From the NCBI RefSeq assembly GCF_001949145.1, contig NW_019091356.1:4367211-4427210 (forward strand): a stretch of DNA of 60,000 nt, written 5' to 3'. The stretch is from Acanthaster planci (Eukaryota; Echinodermata; Asteroidea; Valvatida; Acanthasteridae). Shown one piece after another: positions 34,501 to 45,300 of the stretch. The number at the start of each line of letters is the position of its first letter. Position 1 is the stretch's first letter. The notes beneath the pieces are model-generated. The model was given only the letters and a program-made list of their open reading frames with translations, had not been told where the DNA came from and searched no databases. The translations under genes and the position numbers were made by a program.

Positions 34501-37258
34501 TGGGATTACCTAATTGTTTATAGTATCACCTCATTGTTAATGTTACTACTTGATTGGTTAATGGTCATTGGTAATGGTGTCACCTCATTGATTAACGGTA
34601 CCACCTGATTGGTTATGATGCCGTCTCATTGGTCATGGTACCACCTCATTGGTTAATGGTAGGGATAAACATTGCGAAGCTGAAACCTCAATGATAATAT
34701 ACTTTCCCTGGTAATTGTGTAACCTTGTAGGTAATGATACAACTTTGTTGATAGCCTCTGCTGATAATGGAATAACCTCACTGGTAATGGTATAGTCTCA
34801 TTGGTAATCATAGGACCTCAAACTGATCAGTGTGCAAGGCTATACAGGTAGTATTCACATTGGTTGTCAGAAACCAGTTAAAATTAAATAGGAACTTTTG
34901 TCCAGAGGTTGTAAATTTGTTTGTTGATTTGATCTGTCATAGGAACTAGAAAGCAAGAAGAGGGAAAACCTGTTACTGCAGAAGGAAGTGGATTCATTGA
35001 AGGAAATGGTGACACAAAGAGACACTCTGATAGCTGTGAGTACATGTATGGAATCCTGGTTGTATGAAGTGTGAAATGATGCTCTAAATCCACTGGTGAC
35101 CAATCTATAACTAAGGGCGTTTTGATATTTCATGAATACTAACCCCAGTGAAAGGTAACATATTTTTAACAGAAGCTGCACAATAGTGGCGTCAGGTTTT
35201 GTTCCTGGTCAAGTTACATCTGAATCATTTCTTCTGTCAGGAACATGGTCTTCTCCTTGTGGGTGACGAGGAACGTCTATCAGACAAAGACCTGCCAGAG
35301 GGCCAGGCGTCCCACAAACCCAAACTTCCCAAAGTTGGCACCATCGTGGTAGTCTCGCCGGAGGCTGCCGAGCTCTTGGAGGTTGTTGGAGACGGGCCGC
35401 TAGATGTCCGGCTGAAACGATTTGTGGAGGAGAGGAAAGAACTTCTAGAAAAAGTAAGCCATTGGTTGAGTTATAGGTCCGAGTAGATTCATGTGAGGAC
35501 TATTGTCATTTATTTTCTGCCTGAGTTGGCTAGAATTTAATTCCACTCTGAATGGATAGGAGTGGTCACTGGGCCGCCTTACAACTATCTGGCAGATGTT
35601 GTCTTAGAATTTCAAGCATCTCTGATATTGATGTTTCATTGCTGGGATACCGCTAACAGACATGATCCACTGCAATAGTTCAATTTTGAAGAGACAAGAT
35701 TTTTTATCCCGGCAGGAATGAGGCATTTAGATTATAGATCCCAAGTACTCAGAAAATGTGTCTGACCAAAAGCATTAGCTTTTAAAATATCCGATGTGTT
35801 TAATCGCTCTTCCATTTCACAGATTAGGAGACTAGAAATCGATTTAGAAGATGAAAAAGACAAGGTTGCCACAGCGGAGAGAAGGCGACCAGCCCAAACG
35901 TCATCTGTCAATGGACCAGAAATAGATGTGCTAGATATCCAAAGTGAGTGCGAGTGATTGACAAATGTACAGGCACTGTGATACTTTATGCATTACTACT
36001 TGGCATCTTCTTCATTTGGCTTGTCTCCATGTTTATCTGTCGCAGGAGAAGCTAGTAGGCAAGTTAATGAATACAGATTCAAGTACCAGAAAGCAGAACA
36101 AGAGTTAGCGACTCTAGAAGGCCATGTAAGTAATCACTACACCTGGACCGGCACCTTTGAATGCTTGAAGATAAAGTAGGCCTTCTAAATGACGCTTATT
36201 TTGAAAAGAAAATGAACCTTGGATGCTGGTCTGCCATGATTTATTTTTGACTGGAAATGTTGGCATTTACTGTGAACATAAGCTGAATAGTCAGTGTTTT
36301 GAGACAAATTGTGAGGTACGCTCGACTCTAGTCGTAAAGTTACAATGACCAGACAAATTACCTTCTTGTAACCAGGACGTTGTAATGAAAAGAAGATTGG
36401 AAAAACAAAGAAAACACAAGATATCAAGAAATTGCTTTATATAACATTAATTTGGTTTTAACAGTGTTCTTTTCATTGAGAGTCTACTATATTTGGAGGT
36501 TGTCTCCATGTTGTACTTGGAAGAGCACCTCTAGGATTATCTGCAATTGCCAGGTTCGATTCCCACTCTGAACTGTTTACCATGTGTGTTCTGATTTTGT
36601 GTCTCACATGAAATTAAAGCCCAGCTATTTGCTGTTCCTGAATGCAACTGTACATTAGAAGCTGTCTTGACACCAAAGGAGAAATGTGAAAGATTGTTTT
36701 GGTAGTGAGTGTTGTTCAATGGCTTGGTTTTCCTGGGCAGGTCATGCGGCTAGAAGGTCAGGTGAAGCGATACAAGACGGCCGCAGACACGGCAGAGAGG
36801 GTGGAAGAGGAGTTGAAACAGGAACGACGCAAACTACAACGAGAGGTATGTGGACGTCTTGCAAGGTTACAGTGGTCCTGGTCAATTCAACTAAAGTTTG
36901 ATTGGGTCCAGCGGCAAAAGGTTTTTGTCCCCAGTAATGTTGTAATATAACAGCAAGCAATTATCTCTTTGTGATGTTTGTTTGGTGTCGTGAAAATAAC
37001 ATAATTAAGACAAGACCTCATTCCATCATCATTCACTCATCGCCAGTTGGATCAGATGTTTTTCTATCCCTACCCGAATCTGCTTCGATTTCTTTGCCTC
37101 AGCTCCTCAATTTGTGACTTCTATACCCTCGATTTATTCTTCCAACTCAACAGATCCGCACTTTGAAAGACAAGAATGAAGAGTTTGAAACGGAGAATAG
37201 CCACCTGACCAAGCGATTGGAGAAAATGAAGAACGCCAAGCTAAGCTTGATCAAGTGA
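22539..37258 (+). CDS. LRRFIP2: LRRFIP1/2 homologue (leucine-rich repeat flightless-interacting protein)
   Basis: Twelve exons: 22539-22679, 24030-24116, 24236-24289, 29023-29127, 31030-31080, 34281-34451, 34943-35035, 35241-35453, 35823-35943, 36046-36125, 36741-36845 and 37154-37258, giving 441 residues with every phase in agreement. The N-terminus has the family block [20 protein letters not shown] followed by the charged helix [21 protein letters not shown] Ser-rich linker ([15 protein letters not shown]) follows, and the C-terminal half is a long coiled coil with [30 protein letters not shown] and [10 protein letters not shown], all characteristic of LRRFIP proteins. Vertebrate members bind the LRR of Flightless-I and act in Wnt and innate immune signalling; a cytoplasmic role here is inferred from family. 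The start is the first ATG in frame with the conserved block. Eleven of the twelve exon starts are phase 0, and the large introns (up to 4.7 kb) may hide optional exons. Confidence 0.93.
27527..27806. mobile_element. 280-base palindromic MITE with an imperfect 8-base target duplication
   Basis: Terminal inverted repeats begin CAAAGATCGTATAGC, and a second inner pair shares GGCGCCATTTGAGCAAGC, so much of the element can fold on itself. It is flanked by CTTTTTAT (27519-27526) and CTTTTGAT (27807-27814), an 8-base duplication with one difference, which suggests a hAT-like non-autonomous element. It lies in the LRRFIP intron between exons 3 and 4. Open frames across it are incidental. Confidence 0.8.
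28595..28672 (+). mobile_element. Decayed tRNA-derived SINE-like sequence
   Basis: TGGCTCACTGGTTGAAGTGCC resembles a tRNA A box and TGGTTCACACTTGCC a degenerate B box at roughly tRNA spacing. The stems do not fold well, so this is at most an old SINE head. It is located in an LRRFIP intron. Confidence 0.3.
30392..30450. repeat. Near-perfect 24-base-arm hairpin with TTAACCCTAAC ends
   Basis: The arms 30392-30415 and 30427-30450 pair at 23 of 24 positions around an 11-base loop. The termini TTAACCCTAAC/GTTAGGGTTAA also bound a looser inverted repeat near 22816-22922 in another LRRFIP intron, suggesting a small foldback family. It is non-coding. Confidence 0.75.
31819..31870 (+). repeat. C-rich 12-base tandem repeat (CCCTTCCCCTCA)
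   Basis: About four perfect copies of a pyrimidine-only dodecamer with flanking C-rich sequence. The complementary strand carries successive runs of three or four G, compatible with G-quadruplex formation. Located in the LRRFIP intron between exons 5 and 6, about 460 bases before the assembly gap. Confidence 0.8.
32335..33147. other. Assembly gap (813 N)
   Basis: An unbroken run of N lies inside the LRRFIP intron between exons 5 and 6. The flanks are ACATGT on the left and GTACATGTA on the right, so the missing sequence may be repetitive. An optional LRRFIP exon could be hidden here. Open frames across the gap are artefacts. Confidence 0.99.
34460..34830 (+). repeat. Degenerate ACCTCATTGGTTAATGGT intronic repeat
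   Basis: A variable-period array of CTCATTGGTTAATGG-like units starts just inside the intron after LRRFIP exon 6. One internal stretch near 34660-34690 resembles the exon end and the first intron bases (AGGGATAAACA then GAAGCTG.AACCTCA), as if the boundary itself had been duplicated into the array. Confidence 0.65.
36500..36575 (+). mobile_element. tRNA-derived SINE relic
   Basis: A perfect B-box-like GGTTCGATTCCC at 36553-36564 is preceded at tRNA-like distance by a partial A box (TTGGAAGAGCACC). The cloverleaf does not close, so this is not a functional tRNA. It is intronic in LRRFIP, between exons 10 and 11. Confidence 0.45.
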
Positions 37259-39140
37259 CCCAACGGGACAGAGGAGCAGTCTTCGTAATCAACAACTATT
37301 CATTTAGTAGTAACAGTGCACAAATATTTCCTGTACTCCTAAAAATAGATTGTGTAAATTTGCATTTCTGATCATAGCGCCCTGTTGACTAAATATCTGG
37401 AGCGCCCTCTATTGGTCATTAGAAGTTGGCACTTCATCTGAAAACTCAAAAAACTTTGTGATGTACTGAAACGAAGGTCACTATCTCACAGCCTGCTGAA
37501 CTTTCGCAAACAAAGTCAAAAGTTTCTTAACACTTGGCCAGTTTCAAACCGTTTTAGTGTTCAAAAACTTTTTACCTAGCTTTTTGTCACTGTCATAAGT
37601 CAGTTTTCAATCACCAATGATGGGAATGTTTCAGCCAACATTTTATAAAGCTACGCACGCTTTTCGGTTTGTTGGATTTTTCTTCTTTTTCTTTTTTTTT
37701 TAGAGATTCTTTGCTTTTGAGATTGACCAATATTGTAAATTATAAACCAAGTGTCAGTGGATTGTTTTCAGCAGTTGTACTATTCCAGACAAAAGTCTGG
37801 ACTTTGGCTCTGACATATTCAAAAAGTCGGGCATCTTATCCAAACTCACATTTCGAAAGTTTGCAGTCACTTCAATATTTTTTATGGGGGGGGGGAATCG
37901 AAGGAAGTCGGTGAATGATGAAAGACGCTGCCCATATTACAACCACCATGTTAAGGACATCTACCCCGATAGACTTTGATAGTCCAAGAGATCAATTCTG
38001 CTTGAAGTGTTCACTTACACCTAGCTTCATTCTCTCGTGGTACATGTATGTAGATTTCAATTGGAGTAACAGCTTAAGTTGGCCTTAGTGTTTCAGAGTT
38101 GTTAAACATGCATCTGTACAGAATTTTTTTTAATCGTTTTATTATGCCTTGCCAAAAAACTAGCCTCTTTGTTTGGTTTAATGCATGATTATTTCAAACC
38201 TTCAAGACATCCATCTTTTTTTAGAAACTTGCATTGGTGTGTGGAATGTTCATGGTGTCCCAGAATCCAGGAAGTATGTACAAATTTAAAAAAAAAATTT
38301 CTTCAGAGGAATCCGAAATTGTAGAGGAATTCTGATGTTAGGCACAGCCGTCAGATTAAGCTTTTTTGCTTTTATAGAGCTGCAGGAAAAGCATTCATCT
38401 GCAAACCCAAGATGATGGGAACAAGGCCACTACATGCTGAAAATTAGTTCTTAAATATTCCATAGCTCATTTATTTGTACATGTAGCGTGTATTACAGAG
38501 GCAAAGATCAACATTTTTAGGACATCCATTTTGGGGTAGGCACACTGGGATTTGGTTGGAGAATGTCCAATGATTACATATCCTGAGTGAATATGCACTT
38601 CCAACTAGTGTTTTTGTAAAAGAAAAGTTTTTCCTGTAAAGACTTTCAAAGGGCTGTACCAGCCATTCAGATTTTGTTCTAAAATGCCACCAGTTTCTAG
38701 TATTTGGTTTGAAAAGGAATTGTCGCGCATACTTTTTTTTTAATGAACTTGGATATTTGCACATTATCTAGATTAGGTGAATGTTCTTATACTTCACTAT
38801 GTGGGTGTTCACCAGAAGCTTTCTGCTGAAAAGATTAGAAATCGATGGAATTTTAATCCTGAAAAAAGTGTTTATTTCTATCATCCAACAAATTAAATTG
38901 AAAGATTGTCAACTAGAAAAAATAGGGACTATAGAGACCGTGTGTTTCTTTTTTGACTATTAAAAGAAAATGTACACGATGCATACCAATGTTGAACGGC
39001 TAATTCCACAAAATTGCATACTGTTTCTCATTTGCATGTAATGAATATTGATGATGTGCATACAGAGTGCTTATGGGTAATTTTGTTTCGAAATATTCCA
39101 TCCTAAGGTTTAAGTATAAGGTCCGAACGCTTAATTTAAC

Positions 39141-39222
39141 AAGAGCTCAGTAGCTCAGGAGGGTAGTGCCTGGGATTCTGATCCAGGGGTCCCTGGATCA
39201 AATCCCAGGGGTGCCCTGGTGG
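39141..39222 (+). mobile_element. tRNA-derived SINE head
   Basis: TAGCTCAGGAGGGTAGTGCC looks like a tRNA A box with D arm. CCTGG and CCAGG can form an anticodon-like stem, and GGATCAAATCCCAG resembles a B box. A T-rich stretch follows. The acceptor stem is not convincing, so it reads as a SINE rather than a tRNA gene. Confidence 0.6.
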
Positions 39223-39280
39223 AAAAAGGATTTTTTTACTTTTTTCGCTCTATATTATAAGTTTTCTGACGAAAAAGAGC

Positions 39281-39350
39281 ATGGGTGGGGATTGAACCCA
39301 GGACCCGATGAGTAGAAGTCCCATGCCTAAGCCTCTACCCAATCGGGGTT
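39281..39350 (-). mobile_element. tRNA-derived SINE head, reverse orientation
   Basis: Read on the - strand it has GATTGGGTAGAGG (A-box-like) and a perfect GGGTTCAATCCCC B box (39287-39299). It faces the + strand SINE 60 bases away, separated by an A/T-rich stretch. The pair could form an inverted structure in a transcript crossing both. Confidence 0.6.
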
Positions 39351-40710
39351 TTCTTGTTTGAAAGAAGGATTTTCGCACTTATAAACATTAGATTTGGAGA
39401 TAGTCTCTGGAGAGAGCTGAATATTTCAGGGGTAAGGCAAGGGCCTTTGGAGTGGAGTTGGGTTGGTAGCATGGGGTATACATGTACCTTGGCAGGAAGG
39501 CAAGCTTGAGGGTTACTACAGTGTAAACTTGCCAGTAAGCCAACTGACTGATAAACATCTACCAAGAGTCTACCGTGTCCTGATCAAGTGAGAGTGAACC
39601 CTGAATATTCAGCTGTACAGGGAACTCCAGACTTCTTTGTCTTTTCGAGGCATTTCTTCCAAGTGCTTCCAAGACTATTGACTTCTTGGCATTATTTTGT
39701 TTGGGCAAACAGATTTGCATTTAAAGACCAGCACACAAGAACAAGATAATCACAATGCAAACATGTATAAGTTGCCATGCAATGGACTGGGAATTTATTT
39801 CCAACTTCAGGGAACCATGGGAAAAGTACATGTACATTTACATGAGTGTGCTTACATGTAACAAGAAGCACGTGTATAACTGTATCATCGTGAGTTGTTA
39901 CCATTATTTACCTACATACACTGACATTGTAAGTGAGCAAATTAAGGAGAATTTCTCTGTAACCTGGGTCTTTGCATCCACTTATAAACACAATTTGTTC
40001 AACTCATATTTTGTACCTTTACATAGTGAAACTTTCTTTTTTTTTTAATGGCATCCAATGTCAGGTGAATAGTTTTGGGTCATCTAAACACACACATAAA
40101 CAGTTCAAAGATCACGATATCTGGCCCTTGTTTGACACTACATGTTAAGCAATTTCAGTAAACACATTTACCCTTCACTAATGTTGTTGCATTGAAAAGT
40201 TTTTATGAGATGTAATCTTGGAGAAATCCAGTTACAATGTGCATGTGGCAATGGCAAATAGTTACAAACCCTGGCTGTAATCCTGAGCAACTAGTTGTAT
40301 TAGCAACAAAACGGTGTTGAGGTCGAAGTTTGGTTTCTATGTCAAATTTGCTAGCTCAACATCTTGATCTACAGTTTGCTGTTTATGAGTATCTTGACTC
40401 TTATGTTGCAGGCAAAAAAAATGCCCTCAAACCTTACTTTGTTGGTGAGTCCATTCCACCAGTTTTCAAAATAGTTTCCACAAGAGACAAAGACTTTTTT
40501 TTTTACCAAAGTCTGTTTCTAAACACTGCAGATGGCAAAACTGGTTCTAGCACTAAGTTGTCATTGTTACAGAGGTCAACAAACTCTCTTATTCCTAAGG
40601 CACTGTCGGAATTGCAAGATTTTTTAAACCCATAAAAGGGTAGCCCAAAGCAAACTTTGGACGAGATTACTGTTTTTGTAGAATTTTTGTTGTAAATAGC
40701 TGGATGTAGG

Positions 40711-40729
40711 AATAAACTTGATATTTATT
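40711..40729. terminator. Opposed poly(A) signals between convergent genes
   Basis: AATAAA on the + strand at 40711-40716 and AATAAA on the - strand (TTTATT at 40724-40729) lie eight bases apart. A further - strand signal is at 40863-40868. They could end the LRRFIP and reductase transcripts, with 3' UTRs of about 3.4 and 1.5 kb. The assignment rests only on the hexamers and gene orientation. Confidence 0.35.
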
Positions 40730-41959
40730 CACATAGTAGTCACTGTAAATTGTGAACTAGGTTAAAAAAATGCTTTCAGTTTGGTGAAACAAGTCACATT
40801 AATTGTTTAGCAATAAGTCCACCTGTATGTCTATGCATCTGCCACAGGTAAAGTACTTTTACTTTATTCTGCTTTTCAATGTAATGAATGCCGTGTTCTG
40901 CATGCATACATAGCCTTTGCGAGTTCCAAAGGCATGCTGTTTTATATTTGGTTGTGGCAGTATAGTTGAGTTTGGGAATACAGGTATACATTTTGCTTTG
41001 TCAGAAGTAAACATTATCTGCGTGTACATTCCATCAAGGTAATGTTTAGCTGTTCATTTACAACAGAAGCAATAGCATGGTTGGAGAAATGCTTAGAAGT
41101 GGTAGGAGTACCAGTTTGAAGTAGGGTTACCAGTGAATGTTGGTACTTTGGATAAAAGTCCTGCATAATTTTTATAGAATTACAAACAAATCCTACCAAC
41201 ATCAGGTTATATCTCAGACTTCCTCTGTGACACACTCTTTGGCTTTATGTAAACAAACCATTCCAGAATCTGGCACATGGAGTTGTTTGTTTTTCCAAAC
41301 AATCTTCCCCAATGCAAGCTTTTCAATTCTGCAAACACCCAAATATCTTGTCTTTTCACCCACACATGGCTTCAACTTGCTCTTATTTCAACCGTAAACA
41401 TGAGCTGTAAGAAAAATTGATTTGAATCAGACAGCTCAATTTTGGCCACATGGCTGAATTTTGCTGTAAATGAACATAGCTTACTAGGCACAATTGCTAT
41501 TTTAACATTAATATGAGAGAATTCCAAGTAAATTATTAGAAATCAAAAACTTTTCTGTGACAGGTTTTTGTAAACAGGTACTGAATTTTTCTTGAGTAAC
41601 AAAAAAAGGAGAATTTGTAAAAGCAACAAATGTGTCATGTTTTGAATGATTGTTTAAATAGTTTTGAAACTCCTGGAATGTTTTCCCAAAAGTGAAATTT
41701 AAAAGATTGAGACAGAATTAACGATGATTAAACCATGAGTTATGAGCGCCTGTCTTTTCTCTCATTTTTAAAAGTCTTTTGAAGACTTCCTAGGAAGATG
41801 TCACATGATGCGGAAGTTGAATTTTCTTTTTCACCACGAAATAATACTGGTATCCATATTCTAATATATTTCAGTAAACATCATTTCTTGATACTGCAAA
41901 CTTTGTTCAAATTCAACGCATTAATATTTTCCAAGGATATAGCATTTAACCTATACCAG

Positions 41960-42125
41960 GCAAGATATGGGACGGAGGGGTACCCCCTTACATGTCCAAT
42001 CCCAATACACACTCTAGACTATTGTTACCTAACACATCCCCCCTAGAAGTCTGTAAAGAATTCCTGAGATTCTGATCAAACAATGACCAACACCAAGGGG
42101 GGGTTCTCTCTGTCCCATATCTTGC
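41960..42125. mobile_element. MITE-like inverted-repeat element
   Basis: GCAAGATATGGGACGGAG at the left end matches GCAAGATATGGGACAGAG read from the right end on the opposite strand, and both continue into runs of C. About 165 bases overall, non-coding, directly downstream of the alternative last exon of the aldo-keto reductase. No clear target duplication. Confidence 0.6.
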
Positions 42126-42204
42126 TTCAAATGATTTCACCTAAACCGTGAATACATCAATACCTCATTTCTCAGAAAACTCTCAATCTCATCGCTTGCC
42201 TGGT

Positions 42205-42356
42205 TTATGCAACTTCTGTGGGATCCAAGCGCAGCAATCGTTGACCCCTGTTGAGATTAGTCAAAGCGTCCATGTCAGCCGACATCAGTGGCTCTAGATG
42301 GACCGAGGCCATATTGTCCTCGATGTGCTTCGCTGTTCCAGATTTTGGAAGAACTC
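42205..42356 (-). CDS. Alternative terminal exon of the aldo-keto reductase (PKS version)
   Basis: An AG acceptor followed by a phase-1-compatible frame (GVLPKSGTAKHIEDN) runs to LDPTEVA and a stop. It parallels the exon at 42611-42765 (GVIPQSTNPDHIAEN ... WDPSVVP) over its whole length, including the DM.AL.NL segment. It keeps the canonical cofactor Lys-Ser pair that the upstream exon lacks. It must be an alternative last exon or the remnant of a duplicated gene end, because the upstream exon already has a stop. Confidence 0.8.
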
Positions 42357-45300
42357 CTTTGGTAAACACAAATGTGAAAGTTTTGAAAAGATGTTATCAA
42401 CAGAGGAACTTTCAGGGGTTTAAATCGGGGCCCTTGAACCCTGAGGTAAAGGTTTTCTAGAATTTTATCGTTTGATATGTGTACAGATAAATTTGCTGAA
42501 AACTTCAGTGTAGTTCGAGGTCTGCTTTAACATGAAGTTTATCGAAATGAAAAAAGTTGATCAAAAATGAAAACCACTTTACCTCAAAGATACAATATTG
42601 GGCCCCTGCTTCAAGGAACAACTGATGGATCCCAGCAAAATTTTTCTCCACAGTGAAGGTCTGAGATGTTGAGCATATCTTCCTCTGTGAGCCAATTGTC
42701 ACCATGCTCAAAGATGTCAATATTTTCAGCAATGTGATCTGGATTGGTCGATTGTGGGATTACGCCTGTGATATGATTAAGGCAAAATTTTTATCTTGGC
42801 ATTTCAATCCAATAAGGATTTCTTTCGCATATTTCAAGAATTCAAAATGACATTTTCATAAAAATCTGAGAGGAATTTAATTAACTTCTGAGATCAATCT
42901 GACACACTTGACTGTTTCAAAAGGCAAAGAGACAAATAGAGACAAACTTCGAATAGCAAGCAGCTGCAAATGATGATCATGTCATGTTGATGTCATGTTG
43001 GTGTCATGTTGATGTCATGTTGATGTCATGTTGATGCCGTGTTGGTGTCGTATTGGTGTCGTGTTGATGTTATGTTGATGTCATGTTGATGTTATGTTGG
43101 TGTCATGTTGATGTCATGTTGGTGTCATGTTGGTGTCATGTTGGTGTCATGTTGGTGTCATGTTGATGTTATGTTGATGTTATGTTGGTGTCATGTTGAT
43201 GTTATGTTGGTGTCATGTTGATGTCATGTTGATGTCGTGTTGGTGTCATGTTGGTGTCATGTTGGTGTCATGTTGATGTTATGTTGATGTTATGTTGATG
43301 TCATGTTGATGTTATGTTGATGTCATGTTGATGTTATGTTGATGTTTGTTGATAAGCAATAATTTATGTAGTAGGTTAATGTGACTGTCTCGTTAGTTTG
43401 CAGGAGAGGGACAAAATCTTGTTCTATTTACAGATTAGTTTAGCGAGCTGTCTGGAAGTCCACCTACCCAGGTCCTGCTGCAATGCCCACTGGAGTAGCA
43501 CCTGAGCTGGAGTCTTGTTGGTCCGCTCTGCGATGGTCACTACCACAGGCTCCGATAATAGCTGTCGATTTCAAACAAAAAGAAACGATACATATTAAAG
43601 CAATAACTGACTATGGAAACACAAAGCTGTCCAACTCTTGAGATGACTTGTTTAAATTTCCACTGGTAAAATGATGGAGTTGGATCTGAACTTGTAGCCG
43701 TTGGATAACCCTTCATTCCCTGGCAGTATTTGTCAACAACAAACACGTAGACAGTGTCTACCTACCTTACTCTTTCCAAGTGACCTGTAGGTCTGCAGGT
43801 GTACGTTGTTAGCCTGGCACCATTGTAGCAGGTCTGTCTGAATGTAAAATGGATGATACTCCACCTGAGGACAAGTTGAAAGATTGAGTGAATGCATACA
43901 AATGTGCAATCAAAGAGTGGCTAAGAAAGCTTGATTTCGATCTCCAAAGTCCATATTTGTATCCCACCAGGTTGGACCTGCAGACTGGATTGCATTGTTT
44001 TGCCAGCCGTGGGTCTCCTGTAAATGTACTTCAAAATCTCCTCACACTTGTGACTTGTCACAACAAAATGAGAGTAAAGTTTTGCTATTTCCTATTTTGC
44101 GAGTTTAAAGTCATCTTGAAGTGGATGTCAATTTGGGGTTTTGTAATATTTGGAAGGAGTAACTCTTGTCCTATTTAATTCCAAATATTTCGCAGGATCA
44201 TACATTTAAAAATGTCATTTCTCAGCAATTTTGATGACAGCATTATTCGTGCCTGGTCTGAAATATTGAAACGATGACGGGAAGAGACACAAAGCTGCCA
44301 GAATAATGTCACATTGCCACCGTATACTTTTACCCTAAGTGTTCGATGTACATACCACTGGAAACTCTGTTTTTGCTGAATTCAAATATACCATATCTCA
44401 ATACCTGAGCATTCCTACTTTCAGCTCATTTTGTGGTGACAGGTCACAGTTAATCAACTCCAAAGGTTGAAATCACAAGGATGATACACAGACATCTTCT
44501 TTCTTTATCTCTACTGTTATCATGGTTTGAACTGCCAGTCTTTAACCCATGGTTCCCAGGTGAGGAGTTAGATTACTCTAATGATTATTTCCACTCTGTT
44601 CTTCATACTTGCAAGACAGCAGGTTGTATCGTGGTATAAGACGCCATCTCCTTCAGATGCTTGAGTGTGTAATTGGAGATACCGATATTCCTGACTTTAC
44701 CTACAACAAACCAACAAACCCAACAATATTGGGGGTCATACAATACATTCTTTGAATTCCAGTTTTCAATTTCCATTATTTGTCATCGTTTTGCTAGAAA
44801 TTATATACCTTCTTTGTACAGTTTTTCCAGAGCTGTCCACGAGTCTTTGCGGAAGCCAGCGTGTCTTGGGTCATCTGATTTGATCTTGGATTTGGCTGGC
44901 CAGTGGATGATGTAAAGATCCAAGTAATCTGTCTGCAGCTTCTCCAAGGATGCCAGACACGCTGAGTAAGCCTCCTCTAAACCATGGTCTTTGGTGTCTG
45001 AACATAAAAGGAAGAAGCTGAAGTTAGGGGATGGTCAAGCAGTCAAGGACTGAGGAACATAATTTCAACTTAATGATATTTTAGGGGTATTAAACTTTTA
45101 TTTATAACACATTCTAAAACTCCATGCAGTAACAGTCATCAAACCCAAAGAACTGACAAGATTACTACTGACAGGCTGAAGATTTCATGACAAGAGGTCC
45201 GATGTCTTTAAAGGGCATATTGCCTGATTTCATCTTTATACATGTAGGTTGGCGTGATACAAAAATCCACTTGTACTATTGAGGCTTATTTTGGTGTTGC

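Larger units (their letters stand above)
37259..42204. other. Convergent spacer and 3' UTRs of LRRFIP and the aldo-keto reductase
   Basis: No coding exon was recognised in these roughly 5 kb. It probably holds a long LRRFIP 3' UTR and the reductase 3' UTR. It contains two tRNA-like SINE relics in opposite orientation (39141-39222 and 39281-39350), opposed AATAAA signals near 40711-40729, and a MITE-like element (41960-42125). A frame at 40330-40635 is open for 101 codons but shows no family resemblance or splice context. Confidence 0.5.

Noticed and set aside
39141-39350. Functional tRNA genes
   Set aside because: The A and B boxes are recognisable, but the acceptor stems and cloverleaf do not close, so SINE relics fit better.
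40330-40635. 101-codon + strand open frame in the convergent spacer
   Set aside because: No homology recognised and no promoter or splice context. It is compatible with 3' UTR read-through, although a small unrecognised gene cannot be fully excluded.
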